Positions 44,521 to 54,304 are shown, counted from the stretch's first letter. The stretch: DNA of 64,000 bases from Hahella sp018986435 (GCF_050749805.1 NZ_CP192738.1:2790001-2854000); one strand, 5' to 3'. Notes: generated by a model from the sequence alone, not told the origin. Numbers and translations: made by a program.

Positions 44521-44551
44521 GCAGACAAATAGCTCCCTTCTATTTGTCTGC
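44521..44551. promoter_or_regulatory. perfect 12-bp inverted repeat in leader of the membrane-anchored gene
   Basis: GCAGACAAATAG at 44521-44532 and CTATTTGTCTGC at 44540-44551 are exact complements around a 7-base centre. The dyad lies 29 bp upstream of the ATG at 44492 (minus strand) and lacks a T run. It could be an operator or a structured leader. Confidence 0.5.
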
Positions 44552-44603
44552 AACGACAGGTCCTGCACATGTCAGGCCCTGTCTCCCGCGGCTGGCCGCC
44601 GCA

Positions 44604-44623
44604 CAGGCGCATCCATGCGCCTG
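44604..44623. repeat. 9-bp palindrome with 2-base centre
   Basis: CAGGCGCAT at 44604-44612 and ATGCGCCTG at 44615-44623 form a perfect dyad. The remaining sequence to 45014 holds only short AAGAGTAG-type direct repeats near 44968-45000 and no gene. Confidence 0.4.
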
Positions 44624-45014
44624 ATTATCAACATGCCAATATCATCGCCATGTTAATAAAAGACTCACTGGCGGCTAAGCGCGCAGGGTGATTTCTTGGT
44701 TTTCGTCTCTTTTACTGCTTTGACCTGTCAGCGTTTTGTCCTTGCTCGTGCGGCGTCGGTATTCCGCCTGGCGTCAGCAACGCATGCTTATAACTGCTGG
44801 TAATCAAGTTATACGAATCGCATAAAAGCGCCTGTGATCCAGGTGACATTTTGTTTTATGTCGAAAGGATTAGGCTGAAACTGTGAAGAACCGCATGCGC
44901 GATTCGTTAACCAGGACGACTTATTGGCGCGCCAGACAGAGTGCCGGCGCGCTCGGGGCATGAAGAGTAAATAAGAGTAGTGAAGAGAAGAGTAGCGAAG
45001 AAGAGATTGACGGC

Positions 45015-46928
45015 TCAGGCGGTCTGCTTGAGCTTATGTTCGTTCAGATAGATGTAGAGATCCTCGAAGGACAGAGGCTTGCTGAACAGATAACCCTGGG
45101 CGAAATCGCATTGATTGGCGATCAGATATTCTTTCTGATCGGCCGTCTCCACGCCTTCCGCTACGACCTTCAATTGCAGTTTGTGGGCGACGGCGATAAT
45201 CGCCGAGGTGATTTCCATGTCGTTGCTGTCCTCAGGAATATCGCGCACGAACTCCCGGTCGACCTTCAGCGCATTCACCGGCAGCTTTTTCAGATAGCTG
45301 AGTGAAGAATAACCGGAGCCGAAGTCGTCGATAGCCAGACTGACACCAGTCTGCTTGAGGCGCTTCAGTTTGGCGGTGACGGCTTCAATATCGCCCATCA
45401 ACATACTTTCGGTGACTTCCAGCTCCAGCCATTGCGGCTCCAGGCCGGTTTCGTTGAGCACTTCCTCAATGCTTTGCTCCAGTTTCGGATCATCGAACTG
45501 GCGCGCGGACAGGTTGACGGCGATTTTGATGGCGGAGCCAGTCAGGTCCTGCAGCATTTTCATCTGCATACAGGCGTTTTTCAGCACCCAGCGGCCGATC
45601 GGATTGATGAGGCCGGTTTCTTCCGCCACGCTAATGAAACTGTCTGGCATCACCAGTCCCTTGCTGGGGTGGTGCCAGCGGATCAGCGCCTCGACGCAGA
45701 CGATTTTGCCGGAAGATAGATTGACCTGGGGTTGGAAGCCGAGGGTGAATTCTTCGAACTGCAGCGCGTGGCGCAGCTCCTGCTCCATCAGCAACTGTTT
45801 GAGAGCATGAGCGTTCAGCTCTTCCGTATAGAAGTGATAACGGTCGCGGCCATGCTCTTTGGCCCGGTATAGCGCCAGATCCGCGTTCTTCATCAGCACG
45901 TCCGCGTTGGCCCCGTCCGCAGGGGCTAGAGTGACGCCGATGCTGGTGGAAACGATGACCTCATGCTTTTTGAGCTTGATGGGCTCCTTGAGCGCTTTCA
46001 GGATCTGCGTGGCGACAGGGGTGACGGAAAACGTGTCGACGATATCGGTCAATAGCACGGTGAACTCATCGCCACCTAAGCGAGCGACGGTGTCTTTGGC
46101 GCGCACGCAGTTTTTCAGACGTTGCGCCACGGTTTGCAGCAGGCTGTCGCCAGCGTCATGTCCCAGAGTGTCGTTGATGCGCTTGAACTGGTCCAGGTCG
46201 AGAAACAGCAGGGCGATTTGTTTACGGTCACGGCGGGCGGCTTTCACCGCCTGTTCCAAACGGTCCACGAACAGGCGACGGTTGGCGAGGCCGGTGAGGG
46301 AGTCGTACAACGCCATTTGCTGCATCTTGCGGTTTGCTTCTTTCAGCTCACTGACGTCCACCCCGGAGATCACATAGTTGGTGACGGTGTTGTCGCTGTC
46401 GCAGACGGTGGATACCGTCACCGCCCACCAGAAATCATGGCCGTCCCGGCGACGGCTTAAGACTTCGCCTTCCCAGCCATCGTACAGAATGTCGCTTTCC
46501 CAGATCTGCTCCTGCGGTTTTTCCTCTTCCACGTCTTTGGGATTGAGGATGTCGAGGAAGCGGCCGCGGGCTTCTTCCTGACCATAGCCGGTGACATTGA
46601 CGAACTTGTTGTTGACGAATTCGATGCGGCCAAGACGGTCTGTGATGATGATTGAACAGCCGCTGTTAGTGACCGCGCTGCTCAGCTTTTTTAACTTGAA
46701 GTCACGCTCATGCAATGCTCTGACCTTGGCGGAGAGCTGACGATTGAGGCGGATTTGAATCAGGGATAAAAATGCGAAGATAACGGCGATGCTGAGGGTG
46801 GTCAGAATCGGCCAGGACAGGCTTTCGCCCTCAAAGTAATACAGTGAAGCCAAATGGATGGTTGCGACGCTTCCCAGCATAAGCAACGAGATAGGTAGTA
46901 CGTTCCAAAACTCACCATGTTTTCGCAT
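45015..46928 (-). CDS. PAS-GGDEF-EAL cyclic-di-GMP protein
   Basis: This 637-residue protein has two N-terminal membrane helices (about 12-60), a PAS domain with sequence SGCSIIITDRLGRIEFVNNK, a GGDEF domain with intact RLGGDEFTVLL and an EAL domain starting CVEALIRWHHPSKGL with the later NLSARQF and DDFGSGYSSLSYL motifs. Both catalytic motifs are complete, so it could make and break cyclic-di-GMP at the inner membrane, with the balance set by the PAS sensor. Start ATG at 46928 precedes a positively charged end and the first helix. It is monocistronic. Confidence 0.93.
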   Translation of the reverse strand: MRKHGEFWNVLPISLLMLGSVATIHLASLYYFEGESLSWPILTTLSIAVIFAFLSLIQIRLNRQLSAKVRALHERDFKLKKLSSAVTNSGCSIIITDRLGRIEFVNNKFVNVTGYGQEEARGRFLDILNPKDVEEEKPQEQIWESDILYDGWEGEVLSRRRDGHDFWWAVTVSTVCDSDNTVTNYVISGVDVSELKEANRKMQQMALYDSLTGLANRRLFVDRLEQAVKAARRDRKQIALLFLDLDQFKRINDTLGHDAGDSLLQTVAQRLKNCVRAKDTVARLGGDEFTVLLTDIVDTFSVTPVATQILKALKEPIKLKKHEVIVSTSIGVTLAPADGANADVLMKNADLALYRAKEHGRDRYHFYTEELNAHALKQLLMEQELRHALQFEEFTLGFQPQVNLSSGKIVCVEALIRWHHPSKGLVMPDSFISVAEETGLINPIGRWVLKNACMQMKMLQDLTGSAIKIAVNLSARQFDDPKLEQSIEEVLNETGLEPQWLELEVTESMLMGDIEAVTAKLKRLKQTGVSLAIDDFGSGYSSLSYLKKLPVNALKVDREFVRDIPEDSNDMEITSAIIAVAHKLQLKVVAEGVETADQKEYLIANQCDFAQGYLFSKPLSFEDLYIYLNEHKLKQTA

Positions 46929-47207
46929 GTATCTGCATCTCTGTGTCCAGGTTCCATCCGGTAACCTACTGCGGGCCTCTTCTTAAGCCTCCCAGTGTAG
47001 AAGCTGGCCTCAGGTTGCTATAGTCAGATTTTGTAACCATCGTAACCATATGTAAAGCGACAAAGCCGGAGTGTGACGCCCCTCAAAAAAAGCGCCCCGG
47101 TCTGATTACGGGTTGTAAACTGTTAAATAACTTTTACAAAGCCCATGCCGGCGGACTTGCATTAATCATGGCAAATTCCCTGTATTGAGGTCGAGAGACT
47201 AGGTCGT

Positions 47208-47258
47208 ATGTGTGGACGTTTTATCGACAATAAGCGGTCGCTGCGTATCAATCATTAA
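47208..47258 (+). pseudogene. vestigial SRAP/YedK-type N-terminus (relic)
   Basis: ATG at 47208 opens MCGRFIDNKRSLRINH and then stops at TAA. MCGRF at the very start, with the catalytic Cys2, is the hallmark of SRAP (YedK/HMCES) proteins, which form DNA-protein crosslinks at abasic sites. Only 16 codons remain. The rest of the 46929-47404 gap shows no other recognisable gene. Chance resemblance is possible. Confidence 0.35.
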
Positions 47259-47404
47259 AAAAGGGATAGGTTAGATCGAAAGCTCGCCAATCGTAGGTGA
47301 CAGTAGTGTCAAATTCGGTGGCTGGGGAGTAGAATCCGAGCGCAAAATAATCAACCGCCTGTGGCTATATTAAAAAAGAACACAACCTTAGGTCGGACCC
47401 TTAC

Positions 47405-48415
47405 ATGTCGCAAAAATTAGTCATCCGAGTCAAAAATGCGGAGTCGTTGGCGGATGCGTCCGCCAAGCCGCCGCAAACCGTTACGGTTTACCATTGGAAT
47501 CGCATCATCGCCGCTGGCTGCGTAGCATTCGCGCTGTTTGTCGGGGCGTTTTGGGGCGTATATCGCTGGACGTTCGCCACGCCGTCGGACGTTGCACAGA
47601 CAGATCTCGTTGCACAGAACGAGCCTCCCGTCATAACGGACGAACAGCCTGAGCAAGCGGCTGAGTCGACGTCAGTCTCTTTGGCCGCCGAAGAAGGGCG
47701 TGAAGAAAGTGTTGATGGCCGTGTAGAAATTCCGATAGATGAGCCTGTTATCGTAAACGTCGCGCCAGAGGCCACGGCGGAGCCAATCGTAGCGCCGGAC
47801 CCTGTCGCACCGGAAAGCAAGCTTGAAGAGCGCGTCGTCATGGCCGAGCCAGCCGCCGCCAGCGCATTGCCGACGGCTCCAGAGCCGGAAGCGCCGTTGC
47901 AAGTACAAGAAGAGAGCAACTCTGTCGACACGACACTTGCCCAAGAGACCCCGCCTGAAGTAGAGACGCTTGAGGACGTTGAGCAAGCAGAAGTCGCGCA
48001 AGGCTCAGAAGAAGAGTCTGTCGATCCCACCAGGCGCAGACATCTGGAAACGGTCTCCAGCGGTGGCGAGCCGGTGAAAATCTTTTCGGACGCCATCAGT
48101 CGCGCGCAATTAACCCAGGAACTGGACGATAGCGAGCCGACGAACGCGCTCCGCAATAGCATTGTCATGAACGACGAAGGCCTGCTGCGCATCTATCTGT
48201 TTACGGAAATGATGGATATGACCGGACAGACGCTTTATCACGAATGGTATCGCGGCGATAAGCGGGTGGCGCGCATAAGAATTCGGCCGCATCGTTCGCC
48301 CATGCGCGCTTCCTCCAGTAAATTTATTGATCGGCATATGCTGGGGCAGTGGACGGTCAAAGTGACGGGGCCAGAGGGCAATATATTGGCTGAAGCGGCC
48401 TTTTCGGTTAATTAG
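47405..48415 (+). CDS. DUF2914-domain protein with membrane anchor and acidic linker
   Basis: This 336-residue protein has a short cytoplasmic N-terminus, one membrane helix (IIAAGCVAFALFVGAFWGVY), a long acidic Pro/Ala/Glu-rich linker (about 60-230) and a C-terminal DUF2914 domain with LYHEWYRGDKRVARIRIRPH and MLGQWTVKVTGPEGN. The domain is thus displayed in the periplasm. The role of DUF2914 is not established. A terminator follows. Confidence 0.8.
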   Translation: MSQKLVIRVKNAESLADASAKPPQTVTVYHWNRIIAAGCVAFALFVGAFWGVYRWTFATPSDVAQTDLVAQNEPPVITDEQPEQAAESTSVSLAAEEGREESVDGRVEIPIDEPVIVNVAPEATAEPIVAPDPVAPESKLEERVVMAEPAAASALPTAPEPEAPLQVQEESNSVDTTLAQETPPEVETLEDVEQAEVAQGSEEESVDPTRRRHLETVSSGGEPVKIFSDAISRAQLTQELDDSEPTNALRNSIVMNDEGLLRIYLFTEMMDMTGQTLYHEWYRGDKRVARIRIRPHRSPMRASSSKFIDRHMLGQWTVKVTGPEGNILAEAAFSVN

Positions 48416-48451
48416 GCTGCGATTGAACGATTGAACGATTGAACGAATGAG

Positions 48452-48480
48452 AGAAAGCCCGATGCAATGTCGGGCTTTCT
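48452..48480 (+). terminator. terminator after DUF2914 gene
   Basis: AGAAAGCCCGA at 48452-48462 pairs with TCGGGCTTTCT at 48470-48480 around a 7-base loop. The A/T ends of the stem can serve both strands, so it may also end the convergent gene at 48516-48875. Three ATTGAACG direct repeats precede it. Confidence 0.75.
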
Positions 48481-48515
48481 GTTTGGATAGATAGGTAGCA
48501 GTTCGGTGTGGCTGC

Positions 48516-48875
48516 TCAGCGAGGAACCGGATTGCAATTCTTGATGACCACTTTGCCTTCCAGCATCGCGCCACGGGAATATTCCTGAAAATAACAGGTG
48601 TTGGTTTTGGGGTCGTAATTCTCAATCCACATATTGTCGTCTTTCCAGGTGGCGGCGACATGCTGCATGCCCTCGGGAACTGACAGACTCATGGTGCCGC
48701 CCCAGCGCTTCACGAACATTTGCTGTAGATAGAAATAATAGAAGGAGGCGCAGACCACCAGTATAACGCCACTGACTACCGCGGCGGGTATCCACTGTTT
48801 AAGTTTTATGCCAAGCAGGTAAAGCGTTCCTCCGGTGAGGGCGAGGACGAAAATCCAATATATATAAGTTATCAT
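48516..48875 (-). CDS. small membrane protein, unknown
   Basis: This 119-residue protein has two membrane helices (IYWIFVLALTGGTLYLLGI and AAVVSGVILVVCASFYYFYL) and a C-terminal domain of about 65 residues with two Cys (TCYFQEYS and KNCNPVPR), probably disulfide-linked in the periplasm. It is convergent with the DUF2914 gene. No family recognised. Confidence 0.65.
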   Translation of the reverse strand: MITYIYWIFVLALTGGTLYLLGIKLKQWIPAAVVSGVILVVCASFYYFYLQQMFVKRWGGTMSLSVPEGMQHVAATWKDDNMWIENYDPKTNTCYFQEYSRGAMLEGKVVIKNCNPVPR

Positions 48876-49199
48876 CGTTAACTTCCAAATTTTCCTTTAT
48901 CGATTTAAAGTGTGAGTCGGCGCAAACGACTAGTCCCGGTGGCGCGTTGTCAGTTCACGACTGCAAGGCTGACCGGCGCGGGCGTTGCTCCCGAAAACCC
49001 GTATACGGGCCATGCATTTAATCAAAACGTCGTATTCAGATTTACAGCGACCACGGTGAAACTGAAACTGTAGTACGTTGCAGGGCTAAGGTTAAGCCCT
49101 TGTTTTGCATTTATAAAATATTAAGCGCAGAGCCGCCTCTCCGGCTGTCTCACCGCGGCGCGCCCGTCCGCCGTATTTCTGCGCCGCACGAGTCAAGAA
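48876..49199. other. intergenic region upstream of RND operon
   Basis: No gene is seen in these 324 bases. A hairpin, AGGGCT at 49082-49087 with AGCCCT at 49095-49100, is followed by TGTTTT and could be an attenuator or the end of a small transcript. An AT-rich stretch near 49108-49125 may hold the RND operon promoter. Confidence 0.35.
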
Positions 49200-49214
49200 A
49201 TGGAGAAGACACTA

Positions 49215-50363
49215 ATGCGCACGCGCATACCCACCTATTGGATTTCATTCGGAATTATCGTCGCATTAGCTGTCTGGCTGATGGCGGGGCCTGTGCAGAC
49301 TGCTCAGACCGAAGCGCCTGAAGCGGCGAAGCAAGAGAAGGCCGCGCCGACTAAAGTGGCTTATAAAGTGGCGCAGGCTGAAACGATCAAGAAAGCGTTG
49401 GAGATTCAGGGCCAGATTGATGTCTGGCGGCAGGTGAATCTGCAATCCCGTCTGGGCTCCACGGTTGAAAAAGTCGCTGCGGAACGCGGTCGTCGCGTGA
49501 ATCAGGGCGACCTTTTGTTGACCCTCAGCGAAGAAGACCTGCCAGCGCAAATGGCTCAGGCCAAAGCACAGGTGGACGTGGCGCGCAGTGAATTGAAAGC
49601 CGCCAAATCCCTGATGCAAAGAGGTCTGCAGGCGGAAACTGAACTCAAGTCGAAGCAGGCCGCCCTGGCCAGCGCGGAAGCCGCTGTCGCCAGACTGGAG
49701 CAGGACCTGAAGCACACGCGTATTCACGCGCCGTTCGCCGGGGTGATCGAAGACCGAATGGTGGAGCTGGGGCAGACTGTGCAGGAAGGCGTTACCCTGG
49801 TGCGTCTTATCGATGATCACAAGTTGAAGCTGATAGGGCAGGCTCCCCAGCAACAGGTTGGGCTGATCAGCATTGGCCAGCCGGTGACGGCGCACTTGCT
49901 GAACGGTGAAACCCTGACTGGCAGAGTGTCATTTATCGCCGCCCAGGCGGACGCCAACACCCGCTCCTTTACCGTGGAAGCGGAGCTGGAGAACCCGCAG
50001 CGTCTGCGTGTGGCCGGCTCCACCGCCACCTTGAACATCGACGTCGGCGATGTCATGGCCCACCGTATTTCCGCCGCTTTGTTGAGCCTGGATGAAAAAG
50101 GCCGCCTCAGTGTGGAATATCTGGATGCGGATCAGCGCATCGCCCGCACGCCGGTTGAGCGCATTCGCGCCAGCAATACGGAACTCTGGGTCAGCGGACT
50201 GCCGGAAACCGTCAAGCTCATCACCATGGGGCGCGGTTACGCCAAACTGGGTGAAAAGGTCGACGCGACGCCTGAAGAAGAGTTGCTCAAACACGATCAA
50301 GACAAAGATGAAGAGCCGGATGCGGATAGCGCCAGTCTGGCGATGAAACAAGCGGTGAACTGA
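49215..50363 (+). CDS. RND efflux periplasmic adaptor (membrane fusion protein)
   Basis: This protein of about 382 residues has an N-terminal membrane anchor or signal (WISFGIIVALAVWLMAG). A barrel-sandwich (lipoyl) half VNLQSRLGSTVEKVAAERGR leads into a coiled-coil hairpin (MAQAKAQVDVARSELKAAKS, ASAEAAVARLEQDLKHT), then the second lipoyl half RIHAPFAGVIEDRMVELGQT and beta-barrel domains. It links the inner-membrane pump to an outer-membrane channel. GGAG at 49202-49205 fits ATG 49215; ATG 49200 is an alternative. The stop overlaps the permease start. Confidence 0.9.
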   Translation: MRTRIPTYWISFGIIVALAVWLMAGPVQTAQTEAPEAAKQEKAAPTKVAYKVAQAETIKKALEIQGQIDVWRQVNLQSRLGSTVEKVAAERGRRVNQGDLLLTLSEEDLPAQMAQAKAQVDVARSELKAAKSLMQRGLQAETELKSKQAALASAEAAVARLEQDLKHTRIHAPFAGVIEDRMVELGQTVQEGVTLVRLIDDHKLKLIGQAPQQQVGLISIGQPVTAHLLNGETLTGRVSFIAAQADANTRSFTVEAELENPQRLRVAGSTATLNIDVGDVMAHRISAALLSLDEKGRLSVEYLDADQRIARTPVERIRASNTELWVSGLPETVKLITMGRGYAKLGEKVDATPEEELLKHDQDKDEEPDADSASLAMKQAVN

Positions 50364-53300
50364 TGGATAAGCTCATACGTGCGACGATGGATCGCTCGCG
50401 AGCGAGCGTGATTGTATTGCTGATGTTATGGCTTGGCGGTTATTGGGCGTTTATGACCATGCCCAAAGAGTCCAATCCTGACATCACTATTCCCATAATC
50501 TATGTCTCCGTATCTCATGAAGGCATCGCGCCGGAAGATGCGGAGCGCCTGTTGGCCCGTCCCCTGGAGCAGGAGCTGCGCTCTCTGGAAGGGCTGAAGG
50601 AAATGCGTTCGGTGGCGGCGGAAGGCTACGCCTCAGTGACCCTGGAGTTCCTGGCCGGTTTCGATCCGGATCAGGCGCTGACCGATGTGCGCGAAAAAGT
50701 GGATACCGCCAAAGCCAAGCTGCCGGTGGAGAGCGATGAGCCTCGCGTTGTGGAAATCAACGTGTCGCAGTTTCCGGTGCTCAACCTGAGTCTGTCCGGT
50801 CCTTTCGCTGAAGACCAGCTGGTGCGTATCGCCCGGGAACTGAAACGGCATATCGAAGGCATTCCTGAGGTACTGAAAGTAGAAATTGGCGGCGACCGTG
50901 AGGATTTGCTGGAGCTGGTGGCGGATATGCAGGTGCTGGAGCGTTATGGCATCGACTATGCGCAGTTGTTCTCCCTGATCTCCAATAACAACCGTCTGGT
51001 GGCCGCAGGCAATATCGACACTGGCGCGGGTCGCATGGTGATCAAGGTGCCGGGGGTGATTGAAAACCTGCCTGACCTGTTGGGCATGCCGATCAAAATT
51101 CATGAGGGTCGCGTCATTACGTTTGGCGACGTCGCCACGGTGCAGCGCACCTTCAAAGATCCGGGCGGCTTCGCCAGAGTGGACGGCAAACCCGCCGTGG
51201 TGCTGGAGATCTCCAAGCGCGCCGGCGCCAATATCATCGAAACCATTGAGACGGTGAAGGCGGTGGTCAAGATCGCGGAAGATCGCTGGCCTTCCAGTCT
51301 CAAGGTGACCTACATCACTGACGAATCCAAGCAGATTCGCGAGATGTTGCGCGACCTGCTCAACAACGTGCTGTTTGCGGTGGTGCTGGTGTTGATTGTC
51401 ATGATCGCCGCCATGGGCATGCGCCCGGCGTTGCTGGTGGGGCTGACCATTCCCGGCGCCTTCCTGGCCAGTTTGCTGGTGATCCAGGCGCTGGGCTTTA
51501 CGCTCAATATCGTGGTGCTGTTCAGTCTTATTCTGGTGGCGGGCATGCTGGTGGACGGCGCCATCGTGGTAGCGGAACTGTCGGACCGTAATCTGGAAAG
51601 CGGCATGTCGCGCAAAGAAGCGTATGCGCAGGCGGCCTATCGTATGGCGTGGCCGGTTATCGCCTCCACCGCCACGACGTTGGCGGTGTTCATGCCGTTG
51701 CTGTTCTGGCCGGGCATGGTCGGCGAGTTCATGAAATATCTGCCGGCGACGGTGATTGTCTGCCTCATCTCTTCGTTGCTGATGGCGCTGATATTCATGC
51801 CGGTGCTGGGCGGCGTCTTCGGGCGCTCCAAGGCGCCGGTCAACGCTTCCAATGGGCCCAGTCGCTTTACGCACTGGTACGCCGCGGCGCTGGCGCGATT
51901 GCTGGCGGCGCCCGGGAAAACGCTGCTGATGTTCCTGGCGTTGTTGACGCTGACCTATATCGCCTACGGACGCTACAACTACGGCGTTGAATTCTTCCCC
52001 GAAGTGGAGCCTGACTCCGCTCAGGTGCTGGTGCACGCCAGAGGCGACCTGTCGGTGTACGAAAAAGACACCATGTTGCAGAGCGTGGAGCAACGCCTGT
52101 CCGGCATGCCGGAAGTGCGGGCGCTGTATGCGCGTTCCTTCGCCATGGCGGACGGGGATATGGCGGAAGACGTCATCGGCGTCATCCGTTTTCAGTTGAT
52201 CGACTGGCACGAACGCCGTCCCGCCAATCGCATATTGGAAGACATGCGCCTCCGCGCTCAGGATCTGCCGCTGAAGCTGGAGTTCCGCAAGCAGGAAGAC
52301 GGCCCGGCGCAAGGCAAACCGGTCAAGGTGCGTCTCTCCGGCTCCACTGAGGAAGTGGAGGAAGCGGTGGGACAACTGCATGAGCGTCTGCTGGAGTTGG
52401 GCGGCTTTATCGACATCTCTGACAATCGCCCGCTGCCCGGCATCGAATGGCGTATCGAAGTGGATCGCGAAAAAGCCGCGCGCTATGGCGTGGATGTGGC
52501 CACCGTCGGCAACGTGGTGCAGTTGGTGACCACGGGACTGAAGCTGGCGGACTATCGTCCCGACGATGCGGAGGAAGAAGTGGATATCCGCCTGCGCGCG
52601 CCGCTGGAGCGACGCACTCTGGACGCCTTGAGCGGTCAGATGGTGAGCACCGCCATGGGGCCGGTGCCCGTCTCCAACTTCACCCGCCTGATTCCCGCGC
52701 CGAAAACCGGCACCCTGCACCGGGTGGACGGAGAGCGTTCATTGACGGTGGAAGCGGATGTGGCGGAGGGCGTGCAGGCGGACGAGCGCATTACTGCGTT
52801 GAAGGAATCTCTGGCCAAACGTCCGCTGGATGACGTCATGGTGAAATTCGCCGGGGAAGACGAAGACCAGCGTGAAACTATGGTCTTCCTGGCGCAGGCT
52901 TTCCTCATCGCCATTATGCTGATGGCGTTGATCCTGGTGGTGCAGTTCAACAGCATCTACCAGGCGGCGCTGGTGTTGTCGGCCATCGTATTCTCCACCG
53001 CAGGCGTGTTGCTGGGGTTAATGATTACCGGTCGGCCGTTCGGCATCGTCATGGTGGGGCTGGGGCTGATTGCTCTGGCGGGTATTGTGGTGAACAACAA
53101 TATCATCCTGATCGACACCTACAATCAGATGCGCGCATCTGGCGCGTCGCCCTACGAGGCCGCGCTGGAGACCGGAAAAGTGCGTCTGCGTCCGGTGTTG
53201 CTGACGGCGGTGACCACGGTGCTGGGGCTGATGCCCATGGTGCTGGGGGTGAATGTGGACCTGATGACGCCGTCCCTGGGCGTTGGCGGACCCTCCACAC

Positions 53301-53536
53301 AGTGGTGGACGGAGCTGTCCAGCGCCATCGCCGGCGGCCTGACTTTCGCCACTTTCCTGACTTTGTTGATTACGCCTTGCCTGTTAGTGATTGGCGAGAA
53401 AACCGGCGCCAGGTTGCGCTCAATTTGGCGGCGTAGATTCCGCCGTCGTGAGCAGGAGGAGGCGGGGCTTGAACCGCCGCCGGTGCGCGGTCTCAGCAAC
53501 TCGCCACGACCCAAAGAGGAGATCTTCGGCAAGTGA
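50363..53536 (+). CDS. RND efflux permease (AcrB/AcrD/AcrF superfamily)
   Basis: This 1,057-residue inner-membrane pump has the typical two-fold repeated layout of 12 helices and large periplasmic loops. The start MDKLIRATMDRSRASVIVLL is followed by PKESNPDITIPIIYVSVSHE. TM4 reads VAGMLVDGAIVVAELSDRN, with one Asp where AcrB has two. TM10 carries the NNNIILIDTYNQMRASGAS motif. It exports substrates by proton antiport with the adaptor encoded just before it (4-base overlap ATGA). No outer-membrane channel gene is adjacent, so a shared TolC-type channel is likely. Substrate unknown. Confidence 0.93.
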   Translation: MDKLIRATMDRSRASVIVLLMLWLGGYWAFMTMPKESNPDITIPIIYVSVSHEGIAPEDAERLLARPLEQELRSLEGLKEMRSVAAEGYASVTLEFLAGFDPDQALTDVREKVDTAKAKLPVESDEPRVVEINVSQFPVLNLSLSGPFAEDQLVRIARELKRHIEGIPEVLKVEIGGDREDLLELVADMQVLERYGIDYAQLFSLISNNNRLVAAGNIDTGAGRMVIKVPGVIENLPDLLGMPIKIHEGRVITFGDVATVQRTFKDPGGFARVDGKPAVVLEISKRAGANIIETIETVKAVVKIAEDRWPSSLKVTYITDESKQIREMLRDLLNNVLFAVVLVLIVMIAAMGMRPALLVGLTIPGAFLASLLVIQALGFTLNIVVLFSLILVAGMLVDGAIVVAELSDRNLESGMSRKEAYAQAAYRMAWPVIASTATTLAVFMPLLFWPGMVGEFMKYLPATVIVCLISSLLMALIFMPVLGGVFGRSKAPVNASNGPSRFTHWYAAALARLLAAPGKTLLMFLALLTLTYIAYGRYNYGVEFFPEVEPDSAQVLVHARGDLSVYEKDTMLQSVEQRLSGMPEVRALYARSFAMADGDMAEDVIGVIRFQLIDWHERRPANRILEDMRLRAQDLPLKLEFRKQEDGPAQGKPVKVRLSGSTEEVEEAVGQLHERLLELGGFIDISDNRPLPGIEWRIEVDREKAARYGVDVATVGNVVQLVTTGLKLADYRPDDAEEEVDIRLRAPLERRTLDALSGQMVSTAMGPVPVSNFTRLIPAPKTGTLHRVDGERSLTVEADVAEGVQADERITALKESLAKRPLDDVMVKFAGEDEDQRETMVFLAQAFLIAIMLMALILVVQFNSIYQAALVLSAIVFSTAGVLLGLMITGRPFGIVMVGLGLIALAGIVVNNNIILIDTYNQMRASGASPYEAALETGKVRLRPVLLTAVTTVLGLMPMVLGVNVDLMTPSLGVGGPSTQWWTELSSAIAGGLTFATFLTLLITPCLLVIGEKTGARLRSIWRRRFRRREQEEAGLEPPPVRGLSNSPRPKEEIFGK

Positions 53537-53639
53537 TAGATGGCTCCGGCGCGGATTAAAAACTACACTGTAAACGGCTGCCGCCTGAAATCCAGACGCA
53601 CCCTCGACGGGACATGAGGTCAGTGCGTGGGAAGGGATA

Positions 53640-53660
53640 AACGCCGAAACTGCTTCGGCG
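53640..53660 (+). terminator. hairpin after RND operon
   Basis: ACGCCGAA at 53640-53647 and TTCGGCGT at 53653-53660 form a perfect 8-bp stem with a 5-base loop, without a T run. It may be a weak or Rho-assisted end to the RND transcript. Confidence 0.4.
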
Positions 53661-53731
53661 TAGCTTGAGGCAGTGTAGAGCAACGCGCCGGACAACTCTG
53701 CTTGTTCGGTCTCTGTTCGCCTGGGGCCGAA

Positions 53732-54151
53732 ATGGAAGAGAAAGAATTTTATAGGGAACTGTTCAAGGGGCTTCGCGCAGTGGCGGAGTCCGCCTTCCCA
53801 AAGCGCTGCAACACTTGTGGTCGCGTCTATGAGACAGCAGAACAATTCCTGTCTGAAACGGAAAACATCCGCAACACCCGCAGCGGCCTGAAAGAGTCCG
53901 AGGACGATGACGGCTCCATGATCGTCGAGGTGTTTCGCAATTGCGCCTGCGGCTCCACCTTGATGGACGTGTTCAATAATCGTCGCGACCTGTCCGAGGC
54001 CGGTCTCAGACGCCGCAAACGCTTCGGCGACTTCCTGGAGTTTCTGGTGGAGCAGGGCATTGACCGGGAACTGGCGCGCGACGAATTACTGAAAGTGGCG
54101 CGCGGCATGCGCAGCCATGTGCTGGAGAAAATCCGCCCGCCCAAAATCTGA
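53732..54151 (+). CDS. small Cys-rich (zinc-binding?) protein heading signalling cluster
   Basis: This 139-residue soluble protein has FPKRCNTCGRVYETAEQF and later FRNCACGSTLMDVF, giving CxxC and CxC pairs that could bind zinc. The C-terminal half is helical and basic (RRRKRFGDFLEFLVEQGIDR). It lies about 150 bp before the Rec-PAS gene on the same strand and probably belongs to the signalling unit. ATG 53732 is the first start after non-coding-like sequence. No family recognised. Confidence 0.65.
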   Translation: MEEKEFYRELFKGLRAVAESAFPKRCNTCGRVYETAEQFLSETENIRNTRSGLKESEDDDGSMIVEVFRNCACGSTLMDVFNNRRDLSEAGLRRRKRFGDFLEFLVEQGIDRELARDELLKVARGMRSHVLEKIRPPKI

Positions 54152-54304
54152 TCCCATCCCCGCTGTTGTTCTTCAATCGTCCGCATAAGCGTCGCGTTGA
54201 CGCAGTGCTGTTTTCAGCGTGAAGCCCCTGGCTGACGTTTGCGCAACAGCATATCGCTACTACACTATGTGGAGAGAGTTTGGAAGGAATCAAAGAGACT
54301 GTTA

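Noticed and set aside
48423..48446. Three ATTGAACG direct repeats
   Set aside because: Too short and adjacent to a terminator; no evidence of function beyond simple-sequence drift.
50633..52720. 695-codon minus-strand frame opposite the RND permease
   Set aside because: Low-complexity His/Gln/Arg-rich translation with no motifs; the plus strand encodes a complete permease.
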